A stretch of DNA of 64,000 bases from Chloroflexota bacterium (GTDB lineage: Bacteria; Chloroflexota; Anaerolineae; 4572-78; J111): NCBI GenBank assembly GCA_016860845.1, contig BOKF01000014.1, positions 62,001 through 126,000 on the forward strand. The letters run 5' to 3'. Shown here piece after piece: positions 60,500 through 64,000 of this stretch. The notes beneath the pieces were generated by a model. That model worked only from the letters and a program-made list of their open reading frames with translations, did no database searches and was not told the origin of the DNA. Made by a program: the position numbers and the translations under genes. Position 1 is the first letter of the stretch, and each line of letters opens with the position of its first letter.

Positions 60500-61387
60500 T
60501 TAGCTGTAAGCTTGGGCTAACTCGTACATCTTCATCGCTCGCAGCCGGGTTACTCGTTCAGCCGTAGCCGGATGAGTGCGGAATAGGCCGACCAGCCCGC
60601 CACCACGCAGCGGGTTGACGATATAGAGCGGCGAGGCCGCCGGGTTGACCTCCAGCGGGTGACGGTCTGCCCCCCGTTCCAGCTTTTCCAGGGCATTGGC
60701 CAGCGGCAGCGAGTCGCCCAGGATGCGGGCGCCCGTCGCGTCGGCGCTGAACTCGCGGGAGCGGGAGATGGCCAACTGGATCAACATAGCGGCCAGCGGC
60801 GCGACGATGATAAAGACCAGGCTGCCGGCCAGCTCGCCCAGGCCGCCCTCTTCCTCATCCTCGGAACCGCCGAAACCGCCAAAGATCATGGCCCAGGTGG
60901 CCATATCGGCCAGCATGGTGATGGCCCCGGCGATGGTCGCGGCTACACTGGAAATGAGCGTGTCACGGTTTTTGATGTGGGCCAGCTCGTGGGCAATGAC
61001 CCCGGCCAGCTCATCGCGATTGAGCAGGTGCATAATCCCGCGAGTCACGGCGACCGCGCTCTTGCTGGGGCTGCGCCCGGTGGCAAAAGCGTTAGGCGCG
61101 TCGCTGTCAATCATGTAAAGTGCCGGTTTGGGCAGTTTGGCCCGTTCAGCCAGTTGCTCGACCAGCCGGTGCAGGTCCGGCGCTTCAGCCGGGGTGATTT
61201 CCTGCGCGCCACTCATTTTGAGGGCGAGCTTATCGGAAAACCACCAGGCGCCCATATTCATCAGCACCGCCAGCCCAAAGGCAATAAACATACCTGTTTG
61301 TCCGCCCAGCGCCGAACCGATAAAGATGAACAAACCGGTCAAGGCGGCCAGAAGTAAAGTCACTTTAAACGTGTTCCAGATTTGCAT
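60500..61387 (-). CDS. htpX: HtpX-type membrane zinc protease
   Basis: This 295-residue M48 protease has two N-terminal helices, the zinc motif VIAHELAHIKNRD near residue 130, a further helix pair and the third ligand Glu in SREFSADATG. It degrades misfolded membrane proteins. The ATG at 61385-61387 is preferred since AGGAG lies eight bases ahead; a GTG three codons earlier overlaps that Shine-Dalgarno. It is preceded by leader RNA copy A and a consensus promoter, and is followed by a membrane peptide and the site-2 protease. Confidence 0.95.
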   Translation of the reverse strand: MQIWNTFKVTLLLAALTGLFIFIGSALGGQTGMFIAFGLAVLMNMGAWWFSDKLALKMSGAQEITPAEAPDLHRLVEQLAERAKLPKPALYMIDSDAPNAFATGRSPSKSAVAVTRGIMHLLNRDELAGVIAHELAHIKNRDTLISSVAATIAGAITMLADMATWAMIFGGFGGSEDEEEGGLGELAGSLVFIIVAPLAAMLIQLAISRSREFSADATGARILGDSLPLANALEKLERGADRHPLEVNPAASPLYIVNPLRGGGLVGLFRTHPATAERVTRLRAMKMYELAQAYS

Positions 61388-61434
61388 AGGTTTCACTCCT
61401 GTTCGTATTCACTCTGTTTGAAATCAATAAAAAG

Positions 61435-61551
61435 GCCGATACCTATCCCTGGGAGGATTTAGTACCGGCTTACTTGGCAACCAGTCTTCTTCCCAAAATC
61501 AGGGAGATTACTCTTTGCTCAGTCTACCGAGAAAGATTTGTCCTTAATCTT
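61435..61551 (-). ncRNA. Leader RNA copy A with intrinsic terminator, upstream of htpX
   Basis: On the minus strand the RNA from about 61551 carries GAGCAAAGAGT (61520-61510), a variable hairpin, GACTGGTTGCCAAGTAAGCCGG (61486-61465) and then a terminator stem (GCCGGTACT pairing with AGGTATCGGC) followed by TTTTT (61433-61429). The same order and the same conserved blocks occur in copy B. The terminator lies before the htpX start, so read-through must be controlled. Not recognised as a known riboswitch class. Confidence 0.65.
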
Positions 61552-61557
61552 GGAAAG

Positions 61558-61586
61558 ATTATATCACATCATTTTTATTTTGTCAA
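61558..61586 (-). promoter_or_regulatory. Consensus promoter of leader A / htpX
   Basis: TTGACA (61586-61581), 17-base spacer and TATAAT (61563-61558) on the minus strand are a perfect sigma-70 promoter. Flanks are AT-rich. The predicted start is near 61551. Confidence 0.88.
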
Positions 61587-61622
61587 TATTTCGTTTATAT
61601 TTTGTCTAGAAATCCGATGAAC

Positions 61623-62003
61623 TCAATTTAATTGCAGGTCGCGTTGCGCATTAATCATTTTACTTCGGCTAAAAGCCAGGGTTGGTTTGACTTGTTTTAG
61701 CAATTCCTGGCGCGTCAGGGGATGTTCAAAGGCGCGAGCCAGGTATTGAAGCTGAGATCTGATTTCCGGTTCGTCAGGTAATCTGTACTGATTATCCACT
61801 TGGTCAATCAGCCCTGCTTGGTGCAGGTCAGCAATAATGCTTTCTATGAGTGAGGTATCGCCCAGGTGAAGCCGCTGGGCTAACTCCTGGCTGGTACCGC
61901 GCCAGTGGGGATGCTGGTGCAGCAAAAGAAGAAGGCGCAGCTTTTGAAACGTGTCAATATTTTTGGTGCGAAGATAGGTATAGATTGTTTCGTTCAAGGT
62001 CAT
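61623..62003 (-). CDS. Winged-helix protein, possible regulator
   Basis: This 126-residue protein is mostly helical with a winged-helix-like core at about 20-75: FQKLRLLLLLHQHP, TSQELAQRLHLGDTSLIESII as the recognition unit, and HQAGLIDQVDNQYRL as the wing. The second half (ARAFEHPLTRQELLKQ) is helical. It is not a recognised named family. It is expressed from promoter B through leader RNA B and lies upstream of promoter A of htpX. Sharing the same kind of leader suggests that it belongs to the htpX regulon, perhaps as its regulator. Confidence 0.6.
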   Translation of the reverse strand: MTLNETIYTYLRTKNIDTFQKLRLLLLLHQHPHWRGTSQELAQRLHLGDTSLIESIIADLHQAGLIDQVDNQYRLPDEPEIRSQLQYLARAFEHPLTRQELLKQVKPTLAFSRSKMINAQRDLQLN

Positions 62004-62027
62004 TCTCCGTTAATAGGCAATAAAAAA

Positions 62028-62140
62028 CCGACATTTCTCTATTCTCAGCAGGGAGAAATGCCGGCCTACTCGGCAACCTGTCTTTTCCCGCCAGGGAAAG
62101 ACTCTTTGCCTCGTCCACCGCAGTTGTTTATAGGGATTTC
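62028..62140 (-). ncRNA. Leader RNA copy B with intrinsic terminator, upstream of winged-helix gene
   Basis: On the minus strand the RNA from about 62140 has GAGGCAAAGAGT (62112-62101), a hairpin CTTTCCC-TGGC-GGGAAAAG, GACAGGTTGCCGAGTAGGCCGG (62082-62061) and a 12-bp terminator stem (62064-62053 with 62039-62028) followed by TTTTTT. GGCAA and TTGCC close a stem around the internal loop AGA/AGG. Spacing and blocks match copy A. Confidence 0.68.
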
Positions 62141-62146
62141 GCACAG

Positions 62147-62176
62147 ATTATAACATAGGACTTAAGCCCTTGTCAA
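62147..62176 (-). promoter_or_regulatory. Consensus promoter of leader B
   Basis: TTGACA (62176-62171), an 18-base spacer and TATAAT (62152-62147) on the minus strand. The predicted start is near 62140. Confidence 0.85.
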
Positions 62177-62193
62177 GAGGTTTTTTACGGAAT

Positions 62194-64000
62194 TTACCCC
62201 GTATTTTTCAAACCGGCGGCAATACCGACAATACTTAAACGCAAGGCATCTAAAATAGTTTTCCGCTCGGCGCTGTCTTCTTCCGGCAGCGCCCGAAAGC
62301 GGCGCAGCAAGCCAACCTGGGTCAGGCTGAGGGAATCCACGTAAGGATTGCGCAATTGGATGGCCCGCTGAAGCACCTTTTCGTTGTCCAGCAACCTTTT
62401 TTGCTGGCTCACCATCAGGAGAGCCTGCTGGGTTTGGGTATGTTCGGCAGCAATCTGGCTAAAAATATGATCCCCCAGGGGGCGGTCGGCGACCAATTGG
62501 GCGTAACGAGCGGCGATGGACATATCGGCTTTGAGCAGGGCCATTTGAGCGTTATCGAGCACTGCCTTGAAAAAGGGCCACTTTTGGTAGAGGGTTTGCA
62601 GGGTTTCCCGGCCCTGGGGCGCTTCCCACATGTAATGAGAGAGGGCGGTGCCTAAACCGTACCAGCCCGGCAGAGTGTGCCGGCTCTGCATCCAGGCAAA
62701 AACCCAGGGAATAGCCCGCAGATCTTCAATCCGGTCTGAGCCGGTGCGCCGGGCGGGGCGGGAGCCGATGGTCAGCTCGGTGATCACATCAATGGGGGTC
62801 GCCTGGTGGAAGTAATCGAGAAAATTGGGTGTTTCAAAGATGAGCAGGCGATAGGCCCGGTGGGCATGAGCAGACAGGGTTTGCATGACCGCTTCCCACT
62901 CCGGCCGAGTCGTGTCGGCCTGAATCGCACCCACCTGCAACACTGCACCGACAACCTGCTCCAAATAGCGCCGGGCAATGGCGGGATGGCCGAAACGGTC
63001 AAAAATGACTTCCCCCTGCTCGGTCATGCGAATCCGCCCGTTCATTGTTTCGGGGGGCATGCCCTTGATGACCCGGTGCGTTGGCCCGCCGCCCCGGCCA
63101 ATCGCGCCGCCCCGGCCGTGAAAAAAAGTAACCTGGATCCCGTAGCGGCGGGCCAGCCCGGACAGGGTGCGCTGGGCCTGGTAAAGTGACCAGTTGGCGG
63201 TCAGGTAGCCGCCGTCTTTGGTGCTGTCGGAATAACCGAGTTGGATCAATTGGCGAAAGTTCCGCGCTCTGAGGTGATGGTAGTAGGCGGGGGTGTTGTA
63301 GAGAACTTCCAGCACCGCTGGTGCCTGTTCCAGGTCGGTGATGGTTTCAAAGAGGGGAGCAATATCCAGGGCGCTGCTTCCTTCTTGAGGCCGGTAGAGG
63401 CCGGCCAGCCCGGCCAGCCAAAGCACTTCTAAAATATCACTGGCCTGGTGGGCCATGCTGATCATGTAGCAGCCCAGGGCGGCCGGGTCGGCAGCGTGGA
63501 CCTGGGCCAGGAGTCGAAACAATTCTACGGTATCGCCAGCTAAAGGAGAGAGGCTGGCGGTGTTGACCTCCGGAAAAGCAGCGGTTTTGAGCAGTTGGTT
63601 GAGCAGTGTTAGCTTGTCATCTTCGGACAGGGCGGCGTAGTCGGCAGCCAGGCCGGTTTGCTGGAATAACTCGGCGATAACGGCTTGATGTTCGTTACTG
63701 TGCTGGCGAATATCCAAAGCGGCGGTGTGCAGCCCAAAGGTTTCAACTTGCCGCAGTAAAGGGTTCAGCCGCTGGGCCAAAAATCTGGTTTCGCTGGTGC
63801 TGTTTAGACTTTCGGCAACCTGGAGGATGTCGGCTAAAAGATCAGCGCCAGACGGGTACAGCAAGCGGGCAGCGAGAGGAGTGGTCTCATCCGGCTCAAG
63901 AAATTTATCCGGTAAGGTCGGCTGGCCTAACCTGTGAGCAATAAAACTGAAGGCCCGCCGGTAAGGCTCGTTGGGGTGGCGCTTAGCCAGCGCCTGAGCC
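62194..64000 (-). CDS. ppc: Phosphoenolpyruvate carboxylase, N-terminus outside window
   Basis: This is the C-terminal two thirds (about 600 residues) of PEP carboxylase, which makes oxaloacetate from PEP and bicarbonate. The active-site loop FHGRGGAIGRGGGPTHR is intact, as are LGYSDSTKDGGY, GSRPARR with RIEDLRAIPWVFAW, and the final LRLSIVGIAAGLKNTG, which ends with NTG as in nearly all members. The frame is open through base 64000, so the start lies beyond. The stop codon is about 18 bases from promoter B of the leader RNA, which faces away. Confidence 0.96.
   Translation of the reverse strand, partial: AQALAKRHPNEPYRRAFSFIAHRLGQPTLPDKFLEPDETTPLAARLLYPSGADLLADILQVAESLNSTSETRFLAQRLNPLLRQVETFGLHTAALDIRQHSNEHQAVIAELFQQTGLAADYAALSEDDKLTLLNQLLKTAAFPEVNTASLSPLAGDTVELFRLLAQVHAADPAALGCYMISMAHQASDILEVLWLAGLAGLYRPQEGSSALDIAPLFETITDLEQAPAVLEVLYNTPAYYHHLRARNFRQLIQLGYSDSTKDGGYLTANWSLYQAQRTLSGLARRYGIQVTFFHGRGGAIGRGGGPTHRVIKGMPPETMNGRIRMTEQGEVIFDRFGHPAIARRYLEQVVGAVLQVGAIQADTTRPEWEAVMQTLSAHAHRAYRLLIFETPNFLDYFHQATPIDVITELTIGSRPARRTGSDRIEDLRAIPWVFAWMQSRHTLPGWYGLGTALSHYMWEAPQGRETLQTLYQKWPFFKAVLDNAQMALLKADMSIAARYAQLVADRPLGDHIFSQIAAEHTQTQQALLMVSQQKRLLDNEKVLQRAIQLRNPYVDSLSLTQVGLLRRFRALPEEDSAERKTILDALRLSIVGIAAGLKNTG

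Noticed and set aside
61435..62140. c-di-GMP-I riboswitch
   Set aside because: The GGTTGCC end is similar, but the paired first element with its tetraloop and the GACGCAAAG block in the right order are absent.

Overview
The window reads as a chromosomal contig from a moderately GC-rich bacterium, most likely a member of the Chloroflexota (Anaerolineae-like). This is inferred from style, not from a marker gene: Thr/Pro-rich linkers behind signal anchors (1834-3159, 5341-6381), a sortase, large YfhO and DUF2723 membrane proteins, and many short degenerate word repeats that also enter reading frames. No rRNA, tRNA or CRISPR array was seen.

Layout. 1-3159: end of a nucleoside hydrolase gene, a PfkB-type kinase and an orphan sugar-binding lipoprotein. 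3244-7287: membrane glycosyltransferase-like protein, sortase, B3/4-domain protein. 7509-12472: a minus-strand stress-type cluster (nitroreductase, remnant of a DUF6544-like gene, CPBP protease, SRPBCC, Yip1) broken by an insertion sequence at 9533-11111. 12674-22021: a carbohydrate-uptake locus (ABC transporter, 1155-residue glycosidase/phosphorylase-like protein, deletion remnant of a mannonate-dehydratase-like gene, SDR) with a divergent LacI repressor and three matching operators. 22325-30728: a nearly complete myo-inositol operon (iolE, Gfo/Idh oxidoreductase, iolC, iolB, LacD-type aldolase, iolD, iolG).

30749-34384: a PD-(D/E)XK nuclease, a HerA-like ATPase and a small possible HAS-barrel protein, divergent from an XRE repressor and an ImmA/IrrE metallopeptidase; this resembles a DNA-end-processing module under a damage-sensing switch. 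34539-39049: a CuA/cytochrome c/Fe-S electron-transfer cluster with no oxidase subunit, divergent from a tandem MerR regulator. 39308-41909: ABC-2 exporter. 41934-49076: YfhO protein, a Pro-rich two-domain protein, NERD protein, FabF and PlsX. 49229-54913: complete Mrp (MnhA-G) antiporter. 55075-61387: a membrane-protein run (UPF0114, P-type ATPase, DedA, site-2 protease with CBS domains, a 41-residue membrane peptide, HtpX). 61435-62176: two copies of an unrecognised leader RNA, each with a consensus promoter and an intrinsic terminator, upstream of htpX and of a winged-helix gene. 62194-64000: phosphoenolpyruvate carboxylase, cut by the window edge.

The best candidates for something undescribed are the twin leader RNAs, the HerA/nuclease/ImmA-IrrE module, the oxidase-less CuA cluster and the in-frame word-repeat insertions.
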